Source: Elysia marginata (lineage: Eukaryota > Mollusca > Gastropoda > Plakobranchidae). Taken from it: a stretch of 21,631 nt of DNA. The position numbers and the translations under genes were made by a program. Each line of letters opens with the position of its first letter. Position 1 is the stretch's first letter. Under the pieces are notes generated by a model. That model was not told where the DNA came from and searched no databases. It saw nothing but the letters and a program-made list of their open reading frames with translations. The stretch is from positions 124,749 through 146,379 of the forward strand of contig BMAT01006695.1 of the NCBI GenBank assembly GCA_019649035.1, given 5' to 3'. Shown here one piece after another: positions 8,679 through 18,100 of the stretch.

Positions 8679-8826
8679 GTTGTTGTTGTTGTTGTTGTTT
8701 ATATCTTATCATTGCTGTCGATGATTCTCTTCTTGTTCATAACCTTTAATGTCGGATTATTGTTATCTTATAATTGCTGCTGATGATTCCCTTGTTGTTC
8801 ATAACCTTTAATGTTTGATTGTTGTC
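8679..8826. repeat. (GTT)n followed by a 62-bp tandem duplication
   Basis: GTT repeats at 8679-8699 precede two copies of a unit beginning ATCTTAT at 8703 and 8765. Both copies contain GTTCATAACCTTTAATGT. About 85% of positions agree. Confidence 0.85.
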
Positions 8827-8937
8827 CTATTTGTTTGTCCTCCAGCTACACACGAACTACGAGCAAAAATACATTGTACCGCATTCAGGCAGTTTTGTAC
8901 GTTCCTTTTTACGCAGTAAGAGAATGAAGCAGAGAAA

Positions 8938-9174
8938 AACACACACAAAAAAAGAGAAATTGAGAGAGAGACACACACACACACAGACAGACAGACAGAC
9001 AGACAGACTGACAGACAGACAGAGACGGAGACATAGACAGACAGACAAAGAGACGGAGACACAGAGAGAGACAGAGACGAAGACAGAGGGACAGACACAG
9101 AGAGATACGGAGACAGAGAGATACGGAGACAGAGACAGAGACGGAGACAGAGACAGAGACAGAGAGACAGACTG
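8938..9174. repeat. compound (AC), (GACA) and (GAGACA/GAGACG) microsatellite
   Basis: AC units at about 8939-8946 and 8972-8984 lead to GACA repeats, then GAGAC(A/G) variants with GATACGGAGACAGA blocks duplicated. Open frames on both strands here are repeat artefacts (Arg/Thr/Asp or Ser/Val/Cys-rich). Confidence 0.95.
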
Positions 9175-9620
9175 TGTGGCGGAAGGCTATAATAACTGTA
9201 TTGAATCAAGGTAAAGGAAAAGTAAAGAGTATTTTTGTTTAAACGCTTAATCCACTAATATCTTCTAACTTAGCTATTTATATGGGTTCCCCGATATGCC
9301 ATTACCAACCAATTCACCTTCTGAAATCATAGAGGAGCAACAAATTAAGCGCATCACTCTAGCACACTGACAAGATTTTTCACTGCCTACAGTCGGCCAC
9401 TCCACTCAACGCATGAGATTATTGAGTGAGGCAAACCATTGTGTGCAAATACTTAATAGCCTTTCTCAAGGGCTAACGTCTACCTGCCGAAAGCAGGACT
9501 CGAACCCCGGACCTAAGAGTAAAGTTCTATTTAAAGTCAGAACAGATACCGAAGTAAAACCCCGGACCAGAATTTAGTTTTCATATTGTCCTGTTTGATT
9601 CAATTCTTAAAAAAAGAAAC
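9175..9620 (-). other. mostly featureless; degraded tRNA-like box B at 9487-9540
   Basis: On the minus strand GGTCCGGGGTTCGAGTCC matches a Pol III box B (GGTTCGAGTCC) in a tRNA-like T-arm context. A second GGTCCGGGGTT occurs about 55 bases upstream of it on that strand. No convincing box A or target duplication was found. It may be a fragment of another SINE or chance. Confidence 0.3.
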
Positions 9621-9623
9621 TCT

Positions 9624-9673
<50 letters not shown>

Positions 9674-9709
9674 TGTCTCTGTCTTTCTCTCTTTCTCTCA
9701 CACACACAG
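9621..9709. repeat. (CT)n microsatellite with C-run and short (CA)n end
   Basis: C8, then CT repeats, then CTTT/CTGT variants, ending in CACACACA at about 9700-9707. Confidence 0.95.
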
Positions 9710-9810
9710 CAGCCATTTGTTTAAGTTTTAAAATTCTCAGAACTTATTTTGAGTACAGCTATAGACCATTGGGTTAGCAGAGTAGCGCTGTATAATCTGC
9801 AGAATGACGT

Positions 9811-9855
<45 letters not shown>

Positions 9856-9900
9856 AGAAGAAGGAGACAGACAGACAGAGACTGAGAAAGAGAGACAGAG
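9811..9900. repeat. (GA)n/(GACA)n array, left part
   Basis: Pure GA run, then GAA and GACA units. The same purine-rich array resumes at 10213 after a SINE, so the two blocks were probably one array before the insertion. Confidence 0.95.
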
Positions 9901-10212
9901 ATTGGTTGGTTGGTCGTTTGAATTTTCAACGCCCCACTCAGCTTCAAGGTTATATTAGAGACGGCGCTATGGACAATTGAAAGCGTGCTGCCACACTGTG
10001 ATGTAGGGAGCGCTTGCATACACCACACCCAGTCACATTATCCTGACACCGGGCCGGCCAGACTTAAACACTTAATCCATAATGCCAGACACTAGGCGGA
10101 TCAGCTGCTAGCCTAATACCAATTTTTAAATCCTTGGTTTGACTCGGCCGGGAGTTGAACCACGCACCTCCCGGTCTCTGAGCGAGTGTCTTACCGCTAG
10201 GCCACAGAGCCG
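9901..10212 (-). mobile_element. tRNA-derived SINE (copy B), minus orientation
   Basis: Same family and orientation as the SINE at 4979-5309. On the minus strand it has head CGGCTCTGTGGCCTAGCGG, box B GGTTCAACTC, the core CACATTATCCTGACACCGGG (plus-strand reading) and GGACAATTGAAAGCGTGCTG. The tail is a GGTTG-repeat at 9903-9913. GA/GACA array lies on both sides, with GACTGAGA at both borders (about 9880 and 10212) as an ambiguous target duplication. Length about 312 bp. It lacks the 13-base internal duplication of the sister copy. Confidence 0.9.
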
Positions 10213-10693
10213 ACTGAGACAGAGAACGAAGGAGAGAAGAAGGAGACACAAATAGAGAGACACGCAAACAGAGAGAGACAGAGAAAGATGGAGAAAAGAA
10301 GGAGATAGAGAGACAGAAATAGAAAGAGATAGACAAACAGAGAGAGAGAGAGAGACAGAGACAGAGAGAGAAGGAGAAAGAGAGACAGGGAGAGAAGAAG
10401 GAGAAAGAGAGAAACAGAGAGAGACAGACAGACAGGCAGGAAGACAGAGCGAGAGAGACAGACAGACAGACAGGCAGAAAGACAGAGACAGACAGAGAGA
10501 CAGACAGGCAGAAAGACCGAGACAGAGAGAGACAAAGAAAGAAAGAGACAGACAGACAGACAGGCAGAAAGACAGAGATACAGAGAGAGAGAGAGACAGG
10601 CAGAAAGACAGAGACAAAGAGAGAGGAGGAGAGAGACAGGCAGAAAGACAGAGCGAGAGAGAGAGAGAGAGCGAGAGAGAGAGAGAGAGAGAG
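10213..10693. repeat. long (GA)/(GACA)/(GGCAGAAA) purine-rich array, right part
   Basis: About 480 bases of GA, GACA and AGACAGGCAGAAAGACAGAG units, partly arranged as a longer period. Long minus-strand frames (163-212 codons of Ser-Leu-Cys) are artefacts of the absence of stop codons in this composition. Confidence 0.95.
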
Positions 10694-11243
10694 TTCCAAC
10701 ATGATTGTTCACAAACAACGTAATGTGACGGGCCTGAGCACTGAGTGTAAGCCTGGACTACACTACAGCAGCCAGCTGGCCCATTTATTACATGTATATA
10801 GAACTACAATCAACTCATGCGTAGTGCACAACACTGTTCACCAACATTTCACGGAAGCCTAAAAACATCACGTCAAACCTGTCACTTTCAGCTTGCCACC
10901 CAGCCACTGCCTTCATTAAAGTGATTTTTTTTCTTTTGCTTCCCTTTTCACTTTTACAAACTCCCCTTTTCACTTTTACAAAATTCCCTTTTCACTCTTA
11001 CAAACACGCTGAGTTTCGTTTAATCTTATGGATTTTTTTTATTTGTTTTGTTTGTTTGATGACGCTTCCCATCCAATTTCGTTTTGAAGCGGGAACGGTG
11101 CAGCTTTGAAAACAAAGCTACATGATTTATTACGTTCATCATTCTGGAAACATTGCCAATGTCAATGAGGTAGCTTTTTTTTTTAAAGAAACTTTTTGGA
11201 AGGCGAAACTTCTGCAAGGGGAAAAAAGTTTCAAGAATCTGGC
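10694..11243. repeat. no gene; 22-bp triplicate at about 10941-11007
   Basis: CCCTTTTCACTTTTACAAA-type units start at 10942, 10964 and 10986, giving an exact 22-bp period. The rest of the interval is unique A/T-rich sequence with no recognisable feature. Confidence 0.8.
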
Positions 11244-11461
11244 TTAAGGCCACGAACATAATGCACCCGGTCTGTAAACAGCCCAGAAACGGAGGAAAAA
11301 AAATAGCGCAACTGTGATATACAAAGGGAAAAACCCCACCCTCTGATCACACTGGCAGCTATGATGAGACGGTGGGTTTTCCCACTCTAACCCAGTTGCC
11401 CTATCTTTTTACTGTTTGCTGGGCTGGATACGGACCGGACGCAGTATGTTCGTTGCCTTAA
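11244..11461. mobile_element. foldback MITE, copy 2 (fuller copy)
   Basis: The element begins TTAAGGCCACGAACATA and ends TATGTTCGTTGCCTTAA. Its arms of about 95 bp pair imperfectly along almost the whole length and meet around a short centre near CACACTGGCAGCTATG. The outer part of the arms carries CCGGTC(C/T)GTA..CAGCCCAG as in copy 1 (1295-1450). TTAA at both ends would fit a TTAA-targeting (piggyBac-type) family, but it may simply be part of the palindrome. No coding. Length 218 bp. Confidence 0.8.
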
Positions 11462-11691
11462 GCCGGTTTCACATGACGCGCGGCGTACGGTAGAAGACCC
11501 CGGACCGACTCTGGACGGTTCGGAGACTTTCCAATACAAATTTCATGCCCTGCCTTTAGCCGGGTACCCATTTTACTGAGGAAAGTTTGGATACATTGCT
11601 TTCCAACGACAATTACAACACGCGTCGTGGTTCGGAATCGAACCGGTGGCCGCCGGATCACAAGTCCGACGCGCTAACCACTGAGCCATAG
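11462..11691 (-). mobile_element. tRNA-derived SINE or tRNA-like retroposon (copy D), minus orientation
   Basis: On the minus strand the right end reads TATGGCTCAGTGGTTAGCGC (box A TGGCTCAGTGG), and after about 30 bases GGTTCGATTCC (box B). The following 170 bases contain no tRNA structure and no core shared with copies A-C. Its left end touches the MITE at 11244-11461 without a gap, so that boundary is uncertain. No clear target duplication was found. Confidence 0.65.
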
Positions 11692-11754
11692 GTAGAGAAG
11701 AATGTTTTTTTACAAGAGAGAGATTTTATATGGCGACAAGGAGAAAGTTGGAGA

Positions 11755-11790
11755 CGTGTGTGTGTGTGTGATTGTGTGTATGTGTATGTG
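11755..11790. repeat. (GT)n microsatellite
   Basis: GTGTGTGTGTGTGTG with later AT interruptions. Confidence 0.9.
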
Positions 11791-12514
11791 GGAGTGGAAG
11801 GGAGGGAAGCAAACATACATGCAATTCAATCCTAAAGCTTGTCTTCATGGCAATCAATACATAAATGTTTAAACTTCCTTGTGTATGTGCTTGAACGCCA
11901 TCGAGCAGCGTTCTACTCAATAGATAAATTTAACCGATGGATGAACCTTGACATAGAAACGGAGTAAGAGCATCGATTTTTGGTTCAAATCAAGTCTGCC
12001 TTCGGTCAGGATTTAGTTTAATTTATTTCGCTCAATAATGAGAAATATATTAAACCTGGTAAAAATTCTACAATGAATCCAAATTGTCCTAGATACAGAA
12101 AGTAGGTCAAATGTGAAAACCCTGGATTCACCTGTCGAAGATAAAACATGCGGTCAGAAAATGGCGATCAGCCAAAGGTTTGTCACTGTGACACAAGTGT
12201 GTGTCGACCTCCCGCGGTGTGCAACTGAATACTGGCACAACTTATCACACCACGGTTAGATAAGATGCCAGCTGGGGTGTGAGATGTAACAAAACCAGGC
12301 TCTTCATTCCCTATGGGGCTGTTCCATGAAGTTTTTTAAAAAAATTGTTTACGAGTAGTTCCCCTTGGGCACTGGTGAGTTTCAAGGCTTAGATTCAGTC
12401 CCTAGAGTTTTTCGAATAAATTGCCTCGCCGACAGAAGAGTGCGCTGGTGATCCCACCTTTGGGGTTTTACACACAAGAGAGGTTAGTCTTGAAACTTGT
12501 TTTGGACATTACAT
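11791..12514. other. no recognisable feature
   Basis: Mixed A/T-rich sequence with no long open frame, no tandem structure and no similarity to the other repeats in the window. Confidence 0.55.
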
Positions 12515-12737
12515 AATAGAGACCTTTAGCACACGCACCGTGTCTCACTACGCATACGTGAAAATCGGGAAAGCAGATTGAGAAACTATAAAAATAATGA
12601 AACCAGTTTCTAAAAATAGACCCACAGACGTTCTATTTTTAGAAACTGGTTTCATTATTTTTATAGTTTTTCAATCTGCTTTCCCGATTTTCACGTACGC
12701 GTATTGAGACACGGTGCGTGTGCTAAAGGTCTCTATT
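12515..12737. mobile_element. near-perfect 223-bp hairpin (foldback element or hairpin-RNA locus)
   Basis: The left arm 12515-12620 and right arm 12632-12737 are 106 bases each. They are complementary with only three mismatches and no gap, and are separated by an 11-base loop (CCCACAGACGT). The outer ends read AATAGAGACC and GGTCTCTATT, so TA lies symmetrically near both ends and would fit a Tc1/mariner-type TA target. Neither arm resembles the other elements here. A short minus-strand open frame through it is incidental. Transcribed, it would fold into a long double-stranded stem. Confidence 0.85.
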
Positions 12738-12923
12738 CTCAGATTGCAGCGGGTCAACTGGCTTCTTTTGTTTAATTCATTGTAGGTTTTTGCTAAGACT
12801 ATTGGTATTGCCGTCAATTGAGGCACATTTTTTTTGTCCTCTAGAGACCGTTGTCTATGACACATGTCCTTTAAGGGCAGTGAAACGGGGCACAATTATA
12901 TATTTCCTTACATAATTATAAAT
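12738..12923. other. no recognisable feature
   Basis: Short unique spacer between the hairpin and the 36-bp tandem array. Confidence 0.5.
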
Positions 12924-13166
12924 CGTGAACCATGGCGCATATGTATGTGCTTTAGGAACCGTGAAACATGGCGCATATGTATGTCTTTTAGGAACCGTGA
13001 ACCATGGCGCATATGTATGTCCTGCTTTAGGAACCGTGAACCATGGCGCATATGTATGTCCTTTAGGAACCGTGAACCATGGCGCATGTTCTTTAAGAAC
13101 CGTGAACCATGGCGCATGTTCTTTAGGGAACCGTGAACCATGGCAGATATGTATATCCTTTAGGGA
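12924..13166. repeat. 36-bp tandem array, 7 copies
   Basis: The unit is CGTGAACCATGGCGCATATG plus TATGTCCTTTAGGAAC. Copy lengths in order are 36, 36, 39, 36, 30, 31 and 35. The first four are in multiples of three and the 3-base insertion keeps phase, so two plus frames and one minus frame stay open (for example NREPWRICMSFR plus, MRHGSRFLKDIH minus). The open frames extend little beyond the array, which argues that they follow from the period and are not genes. Confidence 0.95.
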
Positions 13167-13740
13167 CTCGACTTACGCGCTCAAGATTTTGTTGGGTTTG
13201 CCTCGATCGACCATACAGTTACATGTACTAAGATTCGAGATAGAATTCAACTTCAGCACCACATTTTGAGTCAGATTCAGGCATACATTGGATTCGTCAA
13301 ATCGGAAACTGTTTCATAACGTCTTTTAACAAAGACTTTTTTCACTCTCGCTACTCATCATCATCATGAATCGCTCCTGAATGTGTGCTGACATAAATTC
13401 AATATCTGTTCTTTTTTTTCCCATATTTGTTTACTGCACTACTCCGTGGCTTGGCACAAAACTGGTGTAGTTAAGCATTCGGAGGTTTTTCTTAATGTTC
13501 TGAAAGGTAGAGAGCAAGAGACTTGTAAAAAGAAAATGATTTGTTTTCCTAGTGATCGCATTTGACTTGGCTGCATGGCAGTTGGCAGACTGAGAGAGAG
13601 AGCGCAACATGAAAAGGTTTCAACCCTCAAATAACAGAAATTCATTTGTAAAAAGTGCATGGAATCTACACATACCTTACGTTGCTATTGGCAAGCACGG
13701 CAGCCAAATATACATGTGCGATTGTGGATTTGCTCGTGCA
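13167..13740. other. no recognisable feature
   Basis: No supported exon, repeat or element. A short CAT repeat lies at about 13358-13367. Confidence 0.5.
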
Positions 13741-13809
13741 GAGAAACAAAGAGGGGGGCAGGGGAGGAGAGAAAGATACAGACAGGAAGGCAGACAGGCA
13801 GACAGACAA
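13741..13809. repeat. GA/GACA-rich microsatellite
   Basis: GAGAAACAAAGAGGGGGGCA followed by AGACAGGCAGACAGACA-type units. Confidence 0.85.
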
Positions 13810-14827
13810 AATTAAAATACAAGAAGGAAAAGCAAGTTAAATTTTTACAAGGAAGGTATATATTTTAGCTCTAAAATTAGGGACGAAACAAGTGAGCTGT
13901 CGGCTTTACGTCTTCGTCTGACAAAAAAAATTTTTTTTTTAAAGTGTAAGACACTTTCATGAACAGGCACAGCAGTAACAATAAAAGAAAAGTAATAATA
14001 TTATTTTTAACTATATCGAATACCACAGTGAGATAAAAATAAAGAAATAAAATGTACCTAGAAATCTAGATATAAATCTAACTGCTAGAAAAAGGGGAGA
14101 TAACTTGCTTGTCCACACAGCTTTATTGCGACTCCTGTTCAATTTACAAATAGGAAAACAAGCATGCAGACGAGTTACAGATAAAAATACACAGAACGAG
14201 GTTGGCGGACAGAAGAAGAGAGGATGCAGCAACGAAGAAAGAAGGGGAAAAAGCACAAAAAAGTGGCATCCACATAATGGTACAAAATAAACAGGAGGTC
14301 TATCATCTATACAGATAGAGTGGCAGACAGACACACAGAACAACATGCAAAACAGGTAAAGAAAGACCCGCCTCTAACAGATAATGCTATTATCTTGTAT
14401 TAATCCCATGCCGTAGTAATTCTATGCTCTCGAGGATTAGTTTTGCACTTCTTCATAACGACGAGACCAGTCGGTACTCACAGCGAAAAGTAATCAATTA
14501 ATTATCATCGCACATAACGCCATGACCTTGTCAAACACTCTCGCCCTACCGGGATATAAGCCGCGTGAGTGAAGAAACAAGAGAAAGAGAGAGAGGAGAG
14601 GGGGGCAGTGACCAGATTTTTCGTTTTAATGGGTGTGTAGTAGTCAATGAAATCTGCACACAGTGTGCCAGGCGATTGTATTTCGTGAGTCTTAAAAGGT
14701 CACTGCTCGTGGAGATTATCATCATGTTTGGTAATGGCGCTTCTGCTAAGGGTTCGGTGGTTGATAACAACATCCATGGATGCTTGGAGGTAAACACTGC
14801 AGAAGGTGGCCTGACCGATGGTGGATT
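13810..14827. other. no supported gene
   Basis: Contains an A7-T10 block at 13924-13941 and a GAGA tract at 14581-14604. The minus-strand open frame at 14011-14346 has no domain that I recognise. Confidence 0.5.
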
Positions 14828-14945
14828 GGTGGTGGTGGTGGTAATGGTGATGATGATGATGATGATGATGATGACGATGGTGATGATGATGATGATGATG
14901 ATCATGATGATCATGATCATGATCATGATCATGATGGTGATCATG
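14828..14945. repeat. (GAT)n with embedded (ATCATG)n palindromic segment
   Basis: GTG and GAT units turn at about 14899 into ATCATGATGATCATGATCAT, a self-complementary hexamer run containing repeated TGATCA. Confidence 0.95.
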
Positions 14946-15040
14946 GTGTGGTAATTGTAGTGGGGGTAGTAATAATGATGTCAATGATAGTAGCCATGAT
15001 GATGACATAATGAGTAATGGCGTTCTAGGTGGTGATGTCA

Positions 15041-15041
15041 G

Positions 15042-15084
<43 letters not shown>
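15041..15084. repeat. (GAT)n microsatellite, about 14 copies
   Basis: Pure GAT units followed by GATTGTGATTGTGG variants to about 15120. Confidence 0.95.
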
Positions 15085-15085
<1 letters not shown>

Positions 15086-15120
15086 GTGATTGTGGTAGTG
15101 ATGATGGTAGTGATGATGGT

Positions 15121-15645
15121 TGAGAAGTGGTGGCTATAATCATGATAAACAAGATAGATTTTTATAAACGAGAGGCGTGTTGGTGATTTTCTGGGTGAAG
15201 TTGACCTGGCACAGCGCAAAGATATTTTCAACACTGAACGTCAATCTTGTATTTGTAGAACAGTATGCGCACCACTCGCAACATCGTGGCTTACGATATC
15301 ATTACAGATGGGAAGATTGTTTCAATTTATGCTTTGTTCTTGTGTTATTTTGCTTTTGCAAAAACCAAAGAATTGTGTGACTGTCATGATATGCACAGTA
15401 AGAAACGAAATTACTACTTTTTGAAATTCATGTCAGAATTGCACAAGGCTAAAAAAAAACCACACAAACAAAACGTGACTTTTTATGTCAGTATCATTCA
15501 CAACTAAAACTATCAGCCCATGCTCAAAATGTCAGTTTCGTGTTTTGTGTGATGTTTTCAGCTCGGTCAACGCAAAGTCAATGTATCTTGTGTCATTCAA
15601 CCCCAAAGGCTCACAGGAAGTCACATTCGACGAGATTGTGTCACA
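15121..15645. other. no clear gene; possible coding relic near 15155-15270
   Basis: One plus frame reads VGDFLGEVDLAQRKDIFNTE between about 15178 and 15237 without a start or splice signals. It looks more protein-like than its surroundings, but I cannot assign it. Other open frames here show nothing recognisable. Confidence 0.2.
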
Positions 15646-15690
15646 CGACATTGTGTCATCGACATTTGTGTCATCGACATTTGTGTCATA
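15646..15690. repeat. 15-bp tandem triplet
   Basis: GACATT(T)GTGTCATC-type units repeat three times. Shorter GTGTCA echoes occur upstream at about 15588 and 15638. Confidence 0.85.
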
Positions 15691-15881
15691 CCTATTGTAA
15701 GTTAGTAAACCGCAGTACGTCCATACCTACCAGGAAATTCAAATAAGCGACCATGATTCCTAGAAATCGAAATATACAATCAAGAAGCAAACAGTGGACA
15801 AATGTCACCATAGTGAGATAGTCTGTTACAGTAAGATTGACCGTGCATATGTTATTGAGAGTGAGAGCAAGGGATAGGGGT

Positions 15882-16125
15882 GGCGGAGGGAGTCCGAGAG
15901 AGAGAGAGAAAGAGAGTCAGAGAGAGAAAGACCAGGCAGAAAAATAGGAAGGGAGACTGGCAGTTAAACAGATTGACATACAGACAGAAAGATACACTGT
16001 GACAGTGAGGCAGACAGAGACATAAGCATTCAAATGGACAAGGCAGAAAAGAGTAAAGGGCCTCTCTCTCTCTCTCTCTCTCTCTGACTCCCTCCGCAGC
16101 TATGATCAATTTCGGGCAAATATGA

Positions 16126-16164
<39 letters not shown>

Positions 16165-16165
16165 A
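15882..16165. repeat. (GA)n and (CT)n microsatellites in inverted arrangement
   Basis: GGCGGAGGGAGTCCGAGAGA at 15882-15901 is followed by GA repeats to about 15930. CT repeats at 16061-16086 run into GACTCCCTCCGCAGC (16086-16100), the reverse complement of that flank with small differences. A second CT run lies at 16126-16164. Confidence 0.9.
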
Positions 16166-16169
16166 CTCA

Positions 16170-18100
16170 CTGATTGTATATATATAATATTTATCTAATT
16201 GATCAGTTTACAAAAGTTTACACCTCGAGGCCGAAAAAAAATGTGTTGACTTGACTGTAAGCGAAAATTGACTTTAACCATTGCAAAAAATTTTTTTTGA
16301 GAAACACGTAACATGACTGACAAACAGAGTTGACATTAAGCAAGAGTTTCTCTTTTAAGATGTTGACATGTCATAATCCACTATCAATCGGTATATCAAC
16401 CTATCAATTTGTATCTGTCTTTCAAAATTTATTTAAAAACATGCAAATTCGATGCCATAAAGCAGACTATGCTACAAAAGTTCATCTTTTAATAAATGTC
16501 TTCACTTAGGAATGATAAGCCAAAGGGCTCTTTTTCAATAATATCAAAAGTCCAATATTCTAGGATTTTTAAAACATTAGACACTCTGAGACCAGAGCTA
16601 TTTCAATGAATGCTCAAGAAAAAAGAATTTAAAAGAGCTCTGTAATGGTTTTAACAATGACCTTCTATAGATTATTAATGGAAATAAAGAAAAATACCGT
16701 TAGTAGGAGTTCTTTGGCTAATGTGTGGACAATGTTAAAATAAAAACCAAATTGACAATACACCACGCCCTCCTTCTCAAGGCTGTGAGGTAGCTTACAA
16801 CAACACAATCGTGGCAAGTCGCTGATGACTGAAGGACTTTTGAGAATATTATTAAGGGAAATCTTTAAAAATCAAAGAGTTTGAAACTTTCTTGCTATCA
16901 TTAAATTCGCTGGCACATAACCTTTTCAAAAAAAAAAAAAAATGGGTATACAATAACAGCAGCCACATGCAAAACAGTAGGCAAAAAAAATAATTAAATA
17001 TCATTAACTCTTAGACCTACTTAGCAGTGACAACGATCACTTGATTTTAGATAATGGTGTAATAATAAAACATACTAGCATCGTAAAATCCATAAGAACT
17101 ATTGAAGCATTTAGTAAAACAATTTAAAAAAAAACGAAAAAAAAAACCTGCATATTATCAGCAAAAGATAAAACCAGTTGTAGAGAAAATGTTCTCTACT
17201 TGTAAAATATAGCGTAAGAGCTCTTCATATAAAGTATTTCTGGAGCATGAAGCTTACAATGAGGGTTATAGAAAATAATGTTACTGTGTGTCCAGACAAA
17301 AAAAAAACCGTAACAGGCCACAGAGGGGGGAATAGTATGTGCAGCAAGAATGTCTTCTTCTAATCTACTTTTAGGAACCCTTTTATAGTTTTAATTCAAT
17401 TCAATACAGACTGCGACGAAATGAGAACTGTTGGCGCTGTGCCTTGTTTTTTTTTTTTGTTTTTTTTTCAAGAAACTGACAAAGCATGTTGTTTGGTTGT
17501 TTACCCTCCCCCCCCTCCACCTCCCCCAACATTTAGGACTAAATTGCGACTAAAAAGGGATAAATATATGCACTTTTTACGGAAAAATGAACTTGTTGTT
17601 GTACTTGCAAAGATCTGCGAAACCCATTTCCAACAGATTTGCTTTAAACCCATTCATGACAGTTTTTTGTGTGTGTGTATGTGACTGAGTTGTGCACAAA
17701 TCTAAGCTAAGAGAGCTGTAACAAAATTTCAAGAACATTGATACGCTGTAGAATTTATAAAAAATATCAATTAACTCGATTTTCTAAATACGGTAGTTTT
17801 TAAGCTTTACTACAGAACCGATCAAGCAGTAGTTGTAGTACTTCTACTTAGAATGGTAAACATGAAAGCAGCAGCTGTAGGTAACAGTGGCTGTGGCAGT
17901 AGTAGCAATAGGTTATCTAGGTAGTGGTTCACAGTGGTTGCTCTGTTGTAGTTGTAGTGCTAGCTAGAAGGTAGCAGCAGCAACAGTAGAACTAGAAGGC
18001 AGTACTTTTAAAAAGTTACAATAGTATTTTACTGTATACACCTCAACTCCAGTATGAAAAAGTAGAACAAAACAATTGGTTTACCGTGACGGTGACTCAC
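16170..18100 (-). other. A/T-rich sequence, probable intron of the MBOAT-like gene
   Basis: The interval lies directly downstream, on the minus strand, of the donor at 18099-18100 (GTGAGT). It holds homopolymers (A14 at 16928, T-rich 17447-17468), C-rich 17505-17527, and imperfect AGT/AGC trinucleotide stretches at 17825-17995. I found no exon in it. Confidence 0.55.

Noticed and set aside
8808..9214. Open frames of over 130 codons on both strands
   Set aside because: They are translations of AC/GACA/GAGACA microsatellites. They are Ser/Leu/Val/Cys- or Arg/Thr/Asp-rich without any domain.
10064..10718. Open frames of 163-212 codons on the minus strand, the longest in the window
   Set aside because: They are produced by the GA/GACA array, which lacks stop codons, and they run into the tRNA-derived head of a SINE.
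14780..15152. Asp/Met-, His- or Ile-rich proteins on both strands
   Set aside because: They are the three frames of GAT repeats.
15190..15230. MBOAT second exon on the minus strand, because CAG|GTCAACTTC (V-N-F) occurs at about 15207-15195
   Set aside because: The frame continues Thr-Gln-Lys-Ile-Thr and reaches a stop without the hydrophobic helix expected after VNF, so the match is coincidental.
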